Shown: positions 20,095-29,299 of the stretch, piece by piece
Layout: each line of letters begins with the position of its first letter
How positions within the stretch are numbered: position 1 is the first letter of the stretch
Source: Trichormus sp. NMC-1
GTDB lineage: Bacteria > Cyanobacteriota > Cyanobacteriia > Cyanobacteriales > Nostocaceae
Length of the DNA stretch: 64,000 bases
Assembly (NCBI RefSeq): GCF_001858025.1
Contig: NZ_LZQD01000001.1
Span: forward strand, 944,737 to 1,008,736
Reading direction: 5' to 3'
The notes under the pieces: model-generated
What the model was told of the DNA's origin: nothing
Databases searched by the model: none
Seen by the model: the letters and a program-made list of their open reading frames with translations, nothing else
Made by a program: the position numbers and the translations under genes

Positions 20095-22776
20095 TTAGAT
20101 CCCTAAAACTAGTCGATTGCGGTGGATATGCAGGAGGTGAAATTCTGCACTAACCACGATTTCTAGTATAGACAAAATTTGCTCAGGGCGCAATATTACT
20201 CCATCAGGGCGACAGCTACCCAAATAACGCAAGACGGCTTTTGATTCTGTTTGGGTGTTGTCTACCTCTACTAGTTCAAGCTCAAACAAGCGATCGCGCA
20301 GATTTATGATTTGGTGTTTTCCTGATTTGGTTATATGTTCTGACAATATCTCGTTTTTAGCTTTGATAGCCGCAATCCAGTCTTGCCATTCGGTTGCTGG
20401 TACTTCCCCAACTGTAGACACTGTTAGCAAATACTCTGCCGCTTCCATTGTTTGGGTAGCTGCACTAGCTTTTAAATCTATCTCTTCCACATTATATATG
20501 GCTATGTCTGTGGGCAATTGGCTCACTAGTTGCTCACGAAAACTTTCCACATCCATTGGTTGAGTTAATTCAAAATCGACAATTTCACCGCTGCTAGTAG
20601 CTCCCAATGCTAAGGCGCTGGTTAGGGAAATACGGGGATTCGGATGAAATCCACCACTAAAGGAGATTGGTAAACCTGCTCGGCGCATTACTCTGTCAAA
20701 TAAGCGCATTAAATCGAGGTGACTTACCAAAGCCATATCACCCTGTTTCCCAAACCAAACCCGCAAGCGTTGTGCTTTGGTGGTGTTGGGGATAAAGGAG
20801 CCAGCAAATGGCGGAATTGCAGGTGGCTCAATCACGATATTATGCCCAAAATCAGTGCCACAGACACCGCAATGAGAACAACCTTCAAAAGAGCAATCGG
20901 GAACAATTGCCGCTTCTAGAGCGCGTTGTAAGTCTTCTTGCAGCCACTTTTTGTCAATGCCGGTGTCGATATGATCCCAAGGTAAAGGAGCGTCCAGAGG
21001 TGACAGGATTTCCTGTTCTCTGTTTTCTACAGAAAAAACATTCCATTCACCGTTTTCGACTAAGCGGTATTTCCAGTCTAGTCCAGCTTCAGCAATCGCA
21101 CTTCCCCAAGCTGTAAAAGCCTGTTCTACATTGTCATACCACGAATCCATGCCTGCTCCCAATTGCCAAGCACGGCGCAAGACTTTACCTAAAGAGCGAT
21201 CGCCCCGACCTATAAAGTCTTCCATTGCCGAAAGGCGAATATCAGTAAAATTCACCTTTGTATTCCGTATTCTCCTGAATTCTTGCCGCAGTAAGTTTTG
21301 CTTGCGCTTAAACTCTGAGGTAGAAACTGAATGCCATTGAAAAGGGGTATGTGGCTTGGGCGTAAAATTAGAAATCGTCAAATTAAAGTTGAGTGATCTT
21401 CTGCCTTTAGCCCAACATTCTCGCTGTAACCAGCTGACCGTCTCCGCAATCCCTAAAACATCATCATCAGTTTCACCTGGCAAACCGATCATGAAATACA
21501 GCTTAATTTTATCCCAGCCTCGCTCCCAAGCTGTTTTTACTCCTCGCAATAATTCTTCATTTGTTAAACCCTTATTGACAATATCCCGCATCCGCTGGGT
21601 TCCCGCTTCTGGAGCAAAAGTCAAACTCCCTTGGCGTGTTCCTCCCAGGATATTAGCAATATTCTCATCAAATCTGTCTACTCTCTGACTGGGTAAGGTT
21701 AGAGAAATATTTTCATTTTTTAACCGATTCTTGATTTCCATCCCTACTGCGGGGAGGGCTAAATAATCAGAACAACTCAGAGATAACAATGAAAATTCAT
21801 TGTAACCTGTTGCCCGCATTCCTGCTTCAATCGCTTCTACTACTTTTTCTGGTTCTACATCCCGTGCTGGACGAGTTAACATTCCTGGTTGACAAAAGCG
21901 ACAGCCACGAGTGCAACCGCGCCGAATTTCGATTGTCAAGCGATCGTGTACTGTCTCAACATAGGGAACTAAGCCAATAGAATAGGCCGGAATGGGTGTT
22001 GCTACTCTGCGGAGAATGCGTTTTGGTACATCTGGACGCAATGGATATACTGCACCTCCCTCTCCCATTTCATAAAACTGAGGCACATAAACACCAGGAA
22101 TTTGTGCCAAGTCTAGCAACAGTTCTTCCCGACTCAAGAGAGCTTTTTTCCCTTCTTCTAATACCAAGCCAATTTCTGGTAAAAGTTCTTCCCCATCTCC
22201 TAAAACAATAAAGTCGAAGAAGTCGGCATAGGGTTCAGGGTTAGATGTTGCAGTCTGTCCACCAGCAAAAATTAGAGGAAATGCAGAGGAATCTTTATCT
22301 GTCTCTTGCCCCCTGCTCCCTGCCCCCTGCTCCCTGCCTCCTACTCCCTGCTCCCTGCACCCTGCCTCCTGCCTCTCTCTCCAAGTCAGCGGAATTCCTG
22401 CCAAATCCAACATTTCCAGGATGTTGGTTGCCCCTAATTCATAACTGAGACTAAAACCTAAAATATCGAATTCTGTTAGCCAGCGTTTAGACTCTACAGC
22501 AAACAAGGGTGTTTGGGTAGTACGGAGTTTAGCTGCTAAATCTGTCCCTGGTAAATAAGCGCGATCGCACAACTGATTTGGCTGGGCATTCAAAATGTTA
22601 TAAAGAATGATATGCCCCAAATTAGATGCGCCTACTTCATATACCTCTGGATAGGTTAACACCCAGCGTATAGTTGCCGTATTCCAAGGCTTATGTGCTG
22701 CTAAACGCTCATTACCAAGGTAACGAGCGGGTTTTAAAATATCCGATGTTATTAATTGTTCGACTAAAACAGCCAC
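20095..22776 (-). CDS. B12-binding-domain radical SAM protein fused to DUF2344 (TIGR03960/TIGR03936 type)
   Basis: 893 residues. A B12-binding-like N-terminus (~1-250) is followed by a radical SAM core with the cluster motif RGCTRGCRFCQPGML near residue 295, then a cysteine-rich segment (CSFEGCSHCGVCGTDFG). A C-terminal domain resembles TIGR03936/DUF2344 (RVWFGKQGDMALVSHLDLMR). Such fusions are common in cyanobacteria; the reaction is not established. Odd feature: residues ~133-160 (EAGCREQGVGGREQ and following) are encoded by degenerate CCCTGCT-type repeats that have entered the gene in frame. Confidence 0.85.
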   Translation of the reverse strand: MAVLVEQLITSDILKPARYLGNERLAAHKPWNTATIRWVLTYPEVYEVGASNLGHIILYNILNAQPNQLCDRAYLPGTDLAAKLRTTQTPLFAVESKRWLTEFDILGFSLSYELGATNILEMLDLAGIPLTWRERQEAGCREQGVGGREQGAGSRGQETDKDSSAFPLIFAGGQTATSNPEPYADFFDFIVLGDGEELLPEIGLVLEEGKKALLSREELLLDLAQIPGVYVPQFYEMGEGGAVYPLRPDVPKRILRRVATPIPAYSIGLVPYVETVHDRLTIEIRRGCTRGCRFCQPGMLTRPARDVEPEKVVEAIEAGMRATGYNEFSLLSLSCSDYLALPAVGMEIKNRLKNENISLTLPSQRVDRFDENIANILGGTRQGSLTFAPEAGTQRMRDIVNKGLTNEELLRGVKTAWERGWDKIKLYFMIGLPGETDDDVLGIAETVSWLQRECWAKGRRSLNFNLTISNFTPKPHTPFQWHSVSTSEFKRKQNLLRQEFRRIRNTKVNFTDIRLSAMEDFIGRGDRSLGKVLRRAWQLGAGMDSWYDNVEQAFTAWGSAIAEAGLDWKYRLVENGEWNVFSVENREQEILSPLDAPLPWDHIDTGIDKKWLQEDLQRALEAAIVPDCSFEGCSHCGVCGTDFGHNIVIEPPAIPPFAGSFIPNTTKAQRLRVWFGKQGDMALVSHLDLMRLFDRVMRRAGLPISFSGGFHPNPRISLTSALALGATSSGEIVDFELTQPMDVESFREQLVSQLPTDIAIYNVEEIDLKASAATQTMEAAEYLLTVSTVGEVPATEWQDWIAAIKAKNEILSEHITKSGKHQIINLRDRLFELELVEVDNTQTESKAVLRYLGSCRPDGVILRPEQILSILEIVVSAEFHLLHIHRNRLVLGI
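22307..22373. repeat. Degenerate heptamer repeat inside the radical SAM gene
   Basis: About nine CCCTGCT/CCCTGCC/CCTACT-type units. Read on the minus strand they encode a Gly/Gln/Glu/Arg-rich insert in the B12-binding-like region. The same family of repeats is intergenic at 51867-51906. Confidence 0.85.
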
Positions 22777-23201
22777 CGATGCTCTCTTTTAGCTATCTTA
22801 AATTACAGCTAACCAAACATAACTTAGCATTGATTTAGGTTTTTAAATCGCATTCATCGTCTTAAATTACAACTGTTTTACAAAAATTTACTTCTCATCT
22901 GAAATTTAGGCTCATACACTACTTTGATTTTGGATGGCTTGCGTGGCGTAGCCACATTTAGTTGGGTAGGTAGAAGAGAATAGGGAACAGGTAACCAGAA
23001 AAGAAGCTTCTTCGCGTTGTACTGAGTTTTAAAGCGTCCGGCGCAGTCCATTGTGGCTTTAGCTGGCGTGGCGTAAATTATACGCTTCCGTAAGGGATAC
23101 ACAAAAATAAAATTAAATCAAAGTTGTAAATGATGCCAAAGCCAGCCAATACTAGAAGCTTTTTTTACTTTCAGACTTTGAGTTGTCAAATCGGAATCAG
23201 C
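22777..23201. other. Intergenic stretch with REP-like pieces; no gene supported
   Basis: About 425 bases between the radical SAM and STAS genes. It includes the REP-like motif GCTTGCGTGGCGTAGCCAC near 22938-22956. A 74-codon minus-strand frame at 22878-23102 runs through this repeat and looks spurious. Confidence 0.4.
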
Positions 23202-23504
23202 TTAAAATATCTCAAAAACCCGATCAAGTTGGGTTAATTCAAAAATTATTCTGATCGTCGGGGACATAGCACTTAACCGAAAAGTCTGTCCTAAACTATC
23301 TGCGAGCTTGTGTGCAGACACCAAAGCCATTAAGCCTGCACTGTCTATGGCTTCTACTGAGCCTAAATCCACAAGTACAATTGTATTTGTATCTTGCGCC
23401 AAAGCAGATTTCATCTCTTGTTCAAATTCCCACGCGTTTGTGGCATTTAAACAGCCTTGGGGACGAATCACTGTAAGTTTTGGCTGGTTGAGAGTTTTCA
23501 ACAT
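23202..23504 (-). CDS. STAS-domain protein (anti-sigma factor antagonist-like)
   Basis: About 100 residues, one STAS domain: LTVIRPQGCLNATNAWEFEQE, then LVDLGSVEAIDSAGLMALVSAHK, where the DSAGL serine is the usual phosphorylation site, and the C-terminal helix DRVFEIF. Such proteins act in partner-switching regulation with anti-sigma kinases. I prefer the ATG at 23504, with AGGA nine bases upstream; an ATG at 23522 would add six residues. No cognate kinase gene is next to it. Confidence 0.85.
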   Translation of the reverse strand: MLKTLNQPKLTVIRPQGCLNATNAWEFEQEMKSALAQDTNTIVLVDLGSVEAIDSAGLMALVSAHKLADSLGQTFRLSAMSPTIRIIFELTQLDRVFEIF

Positions 23505-23971
23505 AGTCACATCCTGATTCAAGCTGGTGAACTCCAGAGCGTAGTTTACTTGAACATAAACTGTTTTTCCCGGATTGGCTATACGTCTTTAGTTACTTTG
23601 CTGAATCTTTATTACTTTAGTGCTTCTATTTAAAGATTGTCATAATTACAAGATAAAATGTATTCTTATATACATTTTTTTTGTGCGAGTTAAAAAACAA
23701 TCAACATAGACAGCCCAAATGCAGATTAATTTTATGTAGATATAGTGATAAACTCTGCCATATCTGTAAATTAAGAGGATCTGAGCAAAAGTATATGTAT
23801 ATCTCAACCCTAATTGTTACCTTTTGCAATGGCAAGAAACAGGGTTAACAACAAAGCGTGGGTTGAAAATTCGATAGTGATCTAAATCACTATACATCAT
23901 GCATCCAGATCACTTTTTATACCGAAGTTTATCTTGGATAATGAGTAATAATGACAGTTGGTTTATTCCCT
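23505..23971. other. Intergenic region between STAS protein and small conserved gene
   Basis: About 465 AT-rich bases with no convincing gene. It must hold the divergent promoters of its two neighbours. Confidence 0.4.
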
Positions 23972-24169
23972 ATGAACACTCGATACGCAATTCGTCAACT
24001 GGTAGAAAAAGCGTTACACATCAAAAAACTAACCCCAGAAATAGAAAACGAAATCAACTCAGAACTGACGCAACTGGGTTACATATCCGATGTTGACTAC
24101 GAAGCCCTAGAATTGCTAATGGCAGAGATGGATGCTGGTCGAGTTAAACTAGTCCCTACCTGGGGATAA
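23972..24169 (+). CDS. Small conserved cyanobacterial protein of unknown function
   Basis: 65 residues (MNTRYAIRQLVEKALHIKK...). Predicted all-helical and acidic, with no signal peptide. The upstream ATG at 23951 would add MTVGLFP. Its regular composition and clean helix pattern suggest a real gene, and I believe close relatives occur across filamentous cyanobacteria, but I cannot name a family or function. It is convergent with the next gene. Confidence 0.6.
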   Translation: MNTRYAIRQLVEKALHIKKLTPEIENEINSELTQLGYISDVDYEALELLMAEMDAGRVKLVPTWG

Positions 24170-24214
24170 TCATCCAAAATAAATCCTGAGTTATTAAATC
24201 TAGTATTTATAACT

Positions 24215-24571
24215 TCACAATTGTTTACCCTCTGGGAGAGATTGCCAAAATTGGTGAATAAACTGATTAAGATGAGCCTGAGCAACTGGGTCTATGTCAG
24301 CTTTTGGTTGTTTGGGTGAAAGTTGGCTGAATAGGGTAATGACTTCTGTATCCATAGCCGGTCGAAATAAATTTACAGGCCAAAACAGGTCAGGTGCATC
24401 TCGCAAATCGTTGATTAGCGGTGGTTCGTAGGTGAAGTTAGCCAACAATAAAGGACGAACCCAGCACAAATCACGAGAAATCACAACTTGAACGACTTCT
24501 GCGTAAAGATTTCTGTCACCATCATCCAAAGATACAATTTGTCCCGGCTGAAATTTGGGGCTAATATCCAT
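24215..24571 (-). CDS. Conserved hypothetical cyanobacterial protein
   Basis: 118 residues, soluble. The start FQPGQIVSLDDGDRNLYAEVVQVV looks like a small beta-barrel, followed by WVRPLLL and a C-terminal helical tail. No catalytic motif recognised. Good coding character; convergent with the small conserved gene across about 45 bp. Confidence 0.65.
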   Translation of the reverse strand: MDISPKFQPGQIVSLDDGDRNLYAEVVQVVISRDLCWVRPLLLANFTYEPPLINDLRDAPDLFWPVNLFRPAMDTEVITLFSQLSPKQPKADIDPVAQAHLNQFIHQFWQSLPEGKQL

Positions 24572-24632
24572 AATCAGGAAGCCGCAGTGAGGGATAATTG
24601 TGTTGCAGCTTTCTTAATTTTAGAAGTCGGAA

Positions 24633-24665
24633 GGTAGTATTTTTGATAGATATTTTCGTACTACC
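24633..24665. promoter_or_regulatory. Inverted repeat upstream of clpS
   Basis: GGTAGTA (24633-24639) and TACTACC (24659-24665) form 7-bp inverted arms with 19 bp between. They lie close to a TATAAT at 24673-24678. Possible operator; no known regulator matches that I recognise. Confidence 0.3.
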
Positions 24666-24846
24666 CATGTAGTATAATGTAAGCGCCGAGGATTTCTTAG
24701 TTGTCACCACAAATAATATCCTGACAGCAAACATTTTTCTGCCTGGAATTAGAACAGAAATGTTATAAGATCAAGTAAACAACTGTTAAGCAAATGCTAA
24801 ACAGAAACCTTGTTGTCATAAATCAAGTATAAAAGAGCAAAGAGTA

Positions 24847-25128
24847 GTGTCAGTCGAAACCATTGAGAAGCGTTCCACATCCCGCAAGCTCGCGCCTCGG
24901 TATCGCGTTTTGCTCCATAACGATGACTATAACCCTATGGAGTATGTGGTTCAAGTGTTAATGACTACTGTACCGAGCATTACCCAGCCTCAAGCTGTAA
25001 GCATCATGATGGAAGCCCATCAAAACGGGTTAGCCTTAGTAATTACCTGCGCTCTGGAACCGGCTGAGTTTTATTGCGAAACACTGAAAAGTCATGGTTT
25101 GAGTAGCACCATTGAACCTGACGAATAG
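24847..25128 (+). CDS. clpS: ATP-dependent Clp protease adaptor ClpS
   Basis: 93 residues. The binding-pocket segment YRVLLHNDDYNPMEYVVQVL is intact (N-degron recognition residues N, D, D) and the rest of the fold follows: MMEAHQNGLALVITC. ClpS hands N-end rule substrates to ClpA/ClpC. The start is a GTG at 24847. Cyanobacteria often carry two ClpS paralogues; this is the canonical-looking kind. Confidence 0.95.
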   Translation: MSVETIEKRSTSRKLAPRYRVLLHNDDYNPMEYVVQVLMTTVPSITQPQAVSIMMEAHQNGLALVITCALEPAEFYCETLKSHGLSSTIEPDE

Positions 25129-25152
25129 TCATTAGTCATTAGTCATTGGTCA
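25127..25152 (+). repeat. Heptamer repeat (AGTCATT)n
   Basis: Tandem TAGTCAT/TGGTCAT units immediately after the clpS stop. The same unit occurs at 13678-13709 and 51805-51835. Confidence 0.8.
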
Positions 25153-25214
25153 TGAGGATAAATACATATACTGGACTAATGATTATTGACCTTTTTTTAA
25201 TTTTTAATTGGAGC

Positions 25215-25246
25215 GTTCGCGCAGCGTCTCGTAGAGAAGCGACTTG
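25215..25246 (-). repeat. REP-like dispersed repeat, copy 2
   Basis: Exact reverse complement of 7407-7438, ending 9 bp before the start of the CPBP protease gene, so it may affect its leader. Confidence 0.7.
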
Positions 25247-25254
25247 ACCCACTT

Positions 25255-26085
25255 ATGATGAAAATCAACTTAGCTAAACTCGCCCAACGACCCGTCCTGG
25301 TTAGGTTGGGTTGTTTTATATTGGTTTTGTTATTATTATGGCTACCCCTAGCTGTACCAATTTACCGATTAGTGCCTGATACTAATTTAGCAAGTATCTT
25401 GACAATAGTGGCGCTGTATGTAGAGTTTATTTTTCTGCTCACGCTATGGGGAAAACAAGTCTATCAGCGATCGCAAATATTCAGCTATTATGGATTAGAA
25501 TTTACACGCTTAAATGGCGTATATGCATTGCGTGGGTTAGCTATTGGACTACTTAGTGTTTTAGTTTTATTTAGTTTACAAGGTTTGCTAGGTTGGTTAG
25601 TATGGCAACAACCGAAAGTTTTTCTGCTAAAAATAGTTTTAGAAGGGTTGTTGGTAAGTTTAGGTGTTGGTTTTGCGGAAGAATTGTTATTTCGGGGCTG
25701 GTTACTAGATGAGTTGCAGCGAGATTACAAACCAGCTATAGCAATGTGGATCAATTCTATTTTATTTGCTATTGCCCATTTTATTAAACCTTTAGAGGCA
25801 ATTATTCATACTTTGCCACAATTCCCAGCTTTAGTATTGCTAGGTTTAACGCAAGTATGGGGGAAAGATTCTTGTAGAGGGCGTTTGGGTTTACCAATTG
25901 GTTTACATGGTGGTTTAGTTTGGGGTTATTACATTATTAATGTGGGAGAATTAACAAAATATTCGGGAGTAGTTCCTGACTGGGTGACAGGTGTAAATAA
26001 TAATCCTTTACAGGGAATAATGGGAGTGCTATTTATGAGTGGGTTGGCTTGGTGGATGCGAAGCAGAAGTACTAAATTTAATTAG
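25255..26085 (+). CDS. CPBP-family intramembrane glutamic endopeptidase
   Basis: 276 residues, mostly hydrophobic with about seven or eight membrane segments. The ABI/CPBP signature is clear: EELLFRGWLL near residue 143, then AIAHFIKP and GLHGGLVWG with the conserved histidines. Members include Rce1-like CAAX proteases and bacteriocin self-immunity proteins; the substrate here is unknown. An alternative start is the next ATG (MKIN, 25258). Confidence 0.9.
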   Translation: MMKINLAKLAQRPVLVRLGCFILVLLLLWLPLAVPIYRLVPDTNLASILTIVALYVEFIFLLTLWGKQVYQRSQIFSYYGLEFTRLNGVYALRGLAIGLLSVLVLFSLQGLLGWLVWQQPKVFLLKIVLEGLLVSLGVGFAEELLFRGWLLDELQRDYKPAIAMWINSILFAIAHFIKPLEAIIHTLPQFPALVLLGLTQVWGKDSCRGRLGLPIGLHGGLVWGYYIINVGELTKYSGVVPDWVTGVNNNPLQGIMGVLFMSGLAWWMRSRSTKFN

Positions 26086-26116
26086 GGCTTGCTGAAAAAG
26101 TCTTTCCGTTAGGGTT

Positions 26117-26142
26117 AGGAGTCAGGAGTCAGGAGTCAGGAG
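26117..26142 (+). repeat. Heptamer repeat (GGAGTCA)n
   Basis: Tandem AGGAGTC units in the 230-bp gap before the small secreted protein. Identical units occur inside cobN at 45538-45570 and, on the other strand, at 33142-33176. Confidence 0.85.
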
Positions 26143-26318
26143 GAAGAATTAGAAGCAGCTTTTGAATAGTTGCTTTGGCGGAAAAGTGATAAGTTTTTGA
26201 TGGGTAAAATGTCTATTCCTTGCACCAACTTAACTTTTTTAGCCCTGAATCCCTTGAGCTATCTAGGTTTTACATTTATATGCCTAACGGCACGCTCCGC
26301 GAACAGCAAGCCCTAATT

Positions 26319-26612
26319 ATGATTAAATATCTTGTGATTTTACTGTTATTAATATGTTCTTTTTCTTTAGCATCTCCAGCTTGGGCTATAGTTTGTCACA
26401 ATTATGATGGGCAGAAAATTTGTATTTTGAGTATCAAACGCAGTGCAAAAAAATATTGGGAATATAGAGCGGCTGTAAGTGTAGATGGGATGAAAACACC
26501 TGTGGAAATTTACAATTGTCGCGCCAAGTTTAAGGTGAATAAAGACGGGAGTTTAGCCCAATTTACAGAGAATAGTCCTGGTGAGATGATTTGTAGTTTT
26601 TTTAAGAAGTAA
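26319..26612 (+). CDS. Small secreted protein of unknown function
   Basis: 97 residues beginning MIKYLVILLLLICSFSLASPAWAI, a clear signal peptide with an AWA cleavage site. The mature part (~75 residues) is basic with four cysteines (VCHNY, KICIL, YNCRA, MICSF), suggesting two disulfides. I chose the ATG at 26319 because it starts the signal peptide; longer frames upstream run through repeat DNA. Family not recognised. Confidence 0.6.
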   Translation: MIKYLVILLLLICSFSLASPAWAIVCHNYDGQKICILSIKRSAKKYWEYRAAVSVDGMKTPVEIYNCRAKFKVNKDGSLAQFTENSPGEMICSFFKK

Positions 26613-26897
26613 CTATCATGTCTAGCCATTCAAACAGAATTAGGTTCATTCAGACAAGAAGAACAGGAGGACGTTATGCAAATTGTCACTAGTTGGATGA
26701 GACAAGGGATTGAGCAAGGGATTCAAAGAGAAAAAGATTTGGTTGTGCGTCAAATCAAGCGCAAACTAGGTGAAATTAATGCTGATTTAGAAGCTCAAGT
26801 TAGGGGTTTGGATGTTGAAAATCTTGAAATTTTAGGGGAAGCATTATGGGATTTTGCAACTGTGGAGAATTTGCGGGATTGGTTAGATAATCTGTAA
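26613..26897 (+). pseudogene. 5'-truncated DUF4351/Rpn-family remnant
   Basis: The C-terminal DUF4351 part is intact (IVTSWMRQGIEQGIQRE, then QIKRKLGEINADLEAQVRGL ... LRDWLDNL). The N-terminal nuclease part of the usual ~300-residue protein is missing. The frame extends upstream of the ATG at 26676 without interruption to the previous stop (TELGSFRQEEQEDVM is family-like), so this is a decapitated copy rather than a small gene, though the ATG could still allow a 73-residue product. Confidence 0.6.
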
Positions 26898-27060
26898 CCA
26901 TTTAGCTGTCAGCAAATCAACTAAAAAATTGAGATGTTATTGCTCATTTCAGAAATACTCTAAAAGCGATACCTTTTCTACGAGTCACGTAAGGGAGACA
27001 GTCAGCTTCGCTATCGAACTCTCATGAAACAAATTCATAGATTCACTCAGCAACGCCATT

Positions 27061-27165
27061 TTATTTATTTTCAGGTGCAAATATACGCCAAATAATAAAT
27101 AATGTAATCCCTAAATAGGCGAATACAGTTAGCCATTCTTGCCAACGACTTGATATATCATTCAT
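27061..27165 (-). CDS. 34-residue single-span membrane miniprotein
   Basis: Reads MNDISSRWQEWLTVFAYLGI and continues TLFIIWRIFAPENK, then TAA. It has a short charged N-terminus, one membrane helix and a basic/proline C-terminus. It starts 15 bp after the stop of the pentapeptide gene on the same strand, so it may be the third cistron of that operon. There is no obvious ribosome binding site. The shape resembles the very small membrane subunits that cyanobacterial complexes use, but I do not recognise the family. Confidence 0.5.
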   Translation of the reverse strand: MNDISSRWQEWLTVFAYLGITLFIIWRIFAPENK

Positions 27166-27180
27166 AAGAAAAAATCAGAA

Positions 27181-27819
27181 TTAAGAAAATACCTCCAGCA
27201 TTGTACCTACCAAACAAGCCCGATCTAAATTAATTCCTCGCAAATTTGCAGCTTCTAACTCTGCACAAAGTAAATTAGCTCCTGTCAAATTCGCCCCAGC
27301 CAAATTTGCACCTCGCAAGTCGGCTTCTTCCAGGTTAGCTTCACTTAATAACGCCCCTTGTAAATCAGCACAACTCAAGTCTGCACCTTTGAGATTTGCC
27401 CCTGTCAGGTTAACACCACGTAAGTCAGCGCCTCGCAAATCAACGCCTTGCAAGTTAACACTCATCAAATTAGCACCACTTAAAAAAGCACCTGCTAAAG
27501 ATGCGTCGCTGAGTGTAGCGCCCATGAAGTTAGCACCACGCAAATTACTACCTCGCAAGTCAGCACTAGTTAAGTCTGCTTGCATCAAATTTGCTCCCAT
27601 GAGGTTAGCCCGCAAGTCAGTTTCTTGCAGGTTTGCTCCCATTAAGTTAGCACCTTCTAAATGCCCACCTTCCAGTTTAGAACCAGCGAAGTTAGCACCC
27701 ACCAAGGTAGCACCGGCTAAGTTGATGCGGTTTAAATCTACTTGGGATAGTTCCTCATCTTCTAAGTTTGCCCCTGCCAGTTCTTTGATTTTTCCTAATC
27801 TAATAGCTTCAATGTTCAT
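27181..27819 (-). CDS. Pentapeptide-repeat protein
   Basis: 212 residues made almost wholly of A(D/N)LXX pentapeptides (GANLMGANLQETDLRANLMGAN and so on), which form a right-handed quadrilateral beta helix. No signal peptide or extra domain, so probably cytosolic or thylakoid-associated. Function unknown; abundant in Nostocales. Its start overlaps the stop of the DICT gene by 4 bp (ATGA), implying translational coupling. Confidence 0.9.
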   Translation of the reverse strand: MNIEAIRLGKIKELAGANLEDEELSQVDLNRINLAGATLVGANFAGSKLEGGHLEGANLMGANLQETDLRANLMGANLMQADLTSADLRGSNLRGANFMGATLSDASLAGAFLSGANLMSVNLQGVDLRGADLRGVNLTGANLKGADLSCADLQGALLSEANLEEADLRGANLAGANLTGANLLCAELEAANLRGINLDRACLVGTMLEVFS

Positions 27820-29192
27820 TTGGGGTAACTATTAATCTCCTGACTACTTTTGCTATGGCTATCCCATCGGGAATCAAGTAACCACATACTACTACTGACT
27901 TTGGGTGTCATTAGGGGTAAGTCTAGTCCCTGTTGTAAACCCATGACTAACAAAGTTAGGGTATCTACAAGTTTAGGATCAAAACGGGTCGATTGTTGCT
28001 TTCGACAATAATCTAAAGCTTGAGCAAATATATCTTGTCCGCTTTGTTCTGAATATTGTTGTTGACAAACTCGCCATTGAAAGTCTGCTGCTAAGGCTAA
28101 AATTCTTGATTCTAGGGGAATTTCATCTCCAGCTAAACCTGCTGGTTCTCCTGTTCCATTCCACCACTCTGTTTGGTGAGTGATAATTTGGGCAATTGCG
28201 CGCAGTCGTGGCATTGTTCTTAATACCTGCGCCCCTGGTACTAGAGGACAAGTTAAAGGACAACTGGGGGCTTCTTCATAACCTGTAGATGCACCGGCAG
28301 TGAAGACGCTTTCTGCTTTTTGTAGTGGATCTATGCGGTGTAATAAACCAGCAAGGCGCAATCTTTTAATTTGCCATGCGGGTAAATCCAACAACTGCCC
28401 CATTGTTTCACAAATTGCCACAACTTCTGCGGCAGCCATAGGGGTGTTGATATCTGCTAAATCCATTAATTGTGCCATTCGCAAAAATGCCTGGATTTCG
28501 TTAGAAACCAAGTTACGATCTAGGGCGACGGGAATAGAATTCTCTTGTCCAGTTTGCAGGTAATCGACAACGCGAGAAACGACTACACCTAAGTCTTTTG
28601 GTGAAATAATCGCAGCCTGAATTGCTTGTTTATGGGCGGTGAGTTTATTTGCCAGTTCTGGGTTATATTTTTCGATGTGAGCGATCGCAATTTCTGCTGT
28701 CTCTCTCACCAACTCCGGTTCAAATGTCCATAAACCATAAAATTTACGTTCTAAATCCGATGCTGGTAAACCACCAATCCCATAATCACCCTCTGATAAT
28801 TCTTGACAAATTACCATCGCTGTGTATTTAGGTGAGAGAATAATTAAGTGCCACTCTTGTTCTACAGGATCACCCGCTTCTATAGGCACTAAATGGACAT
28901 TAGGTAACTGGCTTGTAGTGTGTTCTGCAAAACCAGCATCGGCAGAGGCCATAATAGCAATTTCACGGCTGCGCTGGGCAATCTCTGCATATCTATTTGC
29001 TTCTTGCAAATACCATTTACCCATTTGGAAGGCCGTAATCACTAAAGGCTCTCCGTCCTCAGTTAATATATGGTCTTCTAAAGCATGACACAGAGCTACT
29101 AGGGTATTTTTATAGTACACGCCAAAGTGAATTGGCCTGGTGCTGTGACGGTGGGCTGTTTCCAGTTGTTGGAGAATTGAACCTTCTAACAT
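27816..29192 (-). CDS. DICT sensory domain protein with HD-type C-terminal domain
   Basis: 458 residues. The N-terminal ~150 residues (VYYKNTLVALCHALEDHIL ... FQMGKWYLQEANRYAEIA) match the DICT domain, a putative sensory domain linked to GGDEF, EAL and HD-GYP proteins. The C-terminal half carries HD-GYP-like pieces (LAGLLHRIDP, HQTEWWNGTGEPAGLAGDEIPLESRILALAADF). The first histidine pair is not the classical HD, so phosphodiesterase activity is doubtful. Upstream partner of the pentapeptide protein. Confidence 0.75.
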   Translation of the reverse strand: MLEGSILQQLETAHRHSTRPIHFGVYYKNTLVALCHALEDHILTEDGEPLVITAFQMGKWYLQEANRYAEIAQRSREIAIMASADAGFAEHTTSQLPNVHLVPIEAGDPVEQEWHLIILSPKYTAMVICQELSEGDYGIGGLPASDLERKFYGLWTFEPELVRETAEIAIAHIEKYNPELANKLTAHKQAIQAAIISPKDLGVVVSRVVDYLQTGQENSIPVALDRNLVSNEIQAFLRMAQLMDLADINTPMAAAEVVAICETMGQLLDLPAWQIKRLRLAGLLHRIDPLQKAESVFTAGASTGYEEAPSCPLTCPLVPGAQVLRTMPRLRAIAQIITHQTEWWNGTGEPAGLAGDEIPLESRILALAADFQWRVCQQQYSEQSGQDIFAQALDYCRKQQSTRFDPKLVDTLTLLVMGLQQGLDLPLMTPKVSSSMWLLDSRWDSHSKSSQEINSYPK

Positions 29193-29210
29193 GGGGATTG
29201 GGGAGAAAGA

Positions 29211-29299
29211 GGTGACAGGTGACAGGTGACAGGTGACAGGTGACTAGAGTTCAGAATATTGAATTTTCCTGTTCCCTGTTCCCTGTTCCCTGTTCCCTA
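29211..29299. repeat. Two heptamer arrays: (GGTGACA)n and (CCCTGTT)n
   Basis: (GGTGACA) units at 29211-29244 are the same unit, on the other strand, as the 73-copy array in cobN. (CCTGTTC) units at 29268-29299 run into the 3' end of the radical SAM gene and supply its last codons. They may mark a birthplace or sink of the repeats. Confidence 0.85.

Noticed and set aside
22878-23102. 74-codon minus-strand frame
   Set aside because: It runs through REP-like repeat DNA, has no domain and no plausible start signal.
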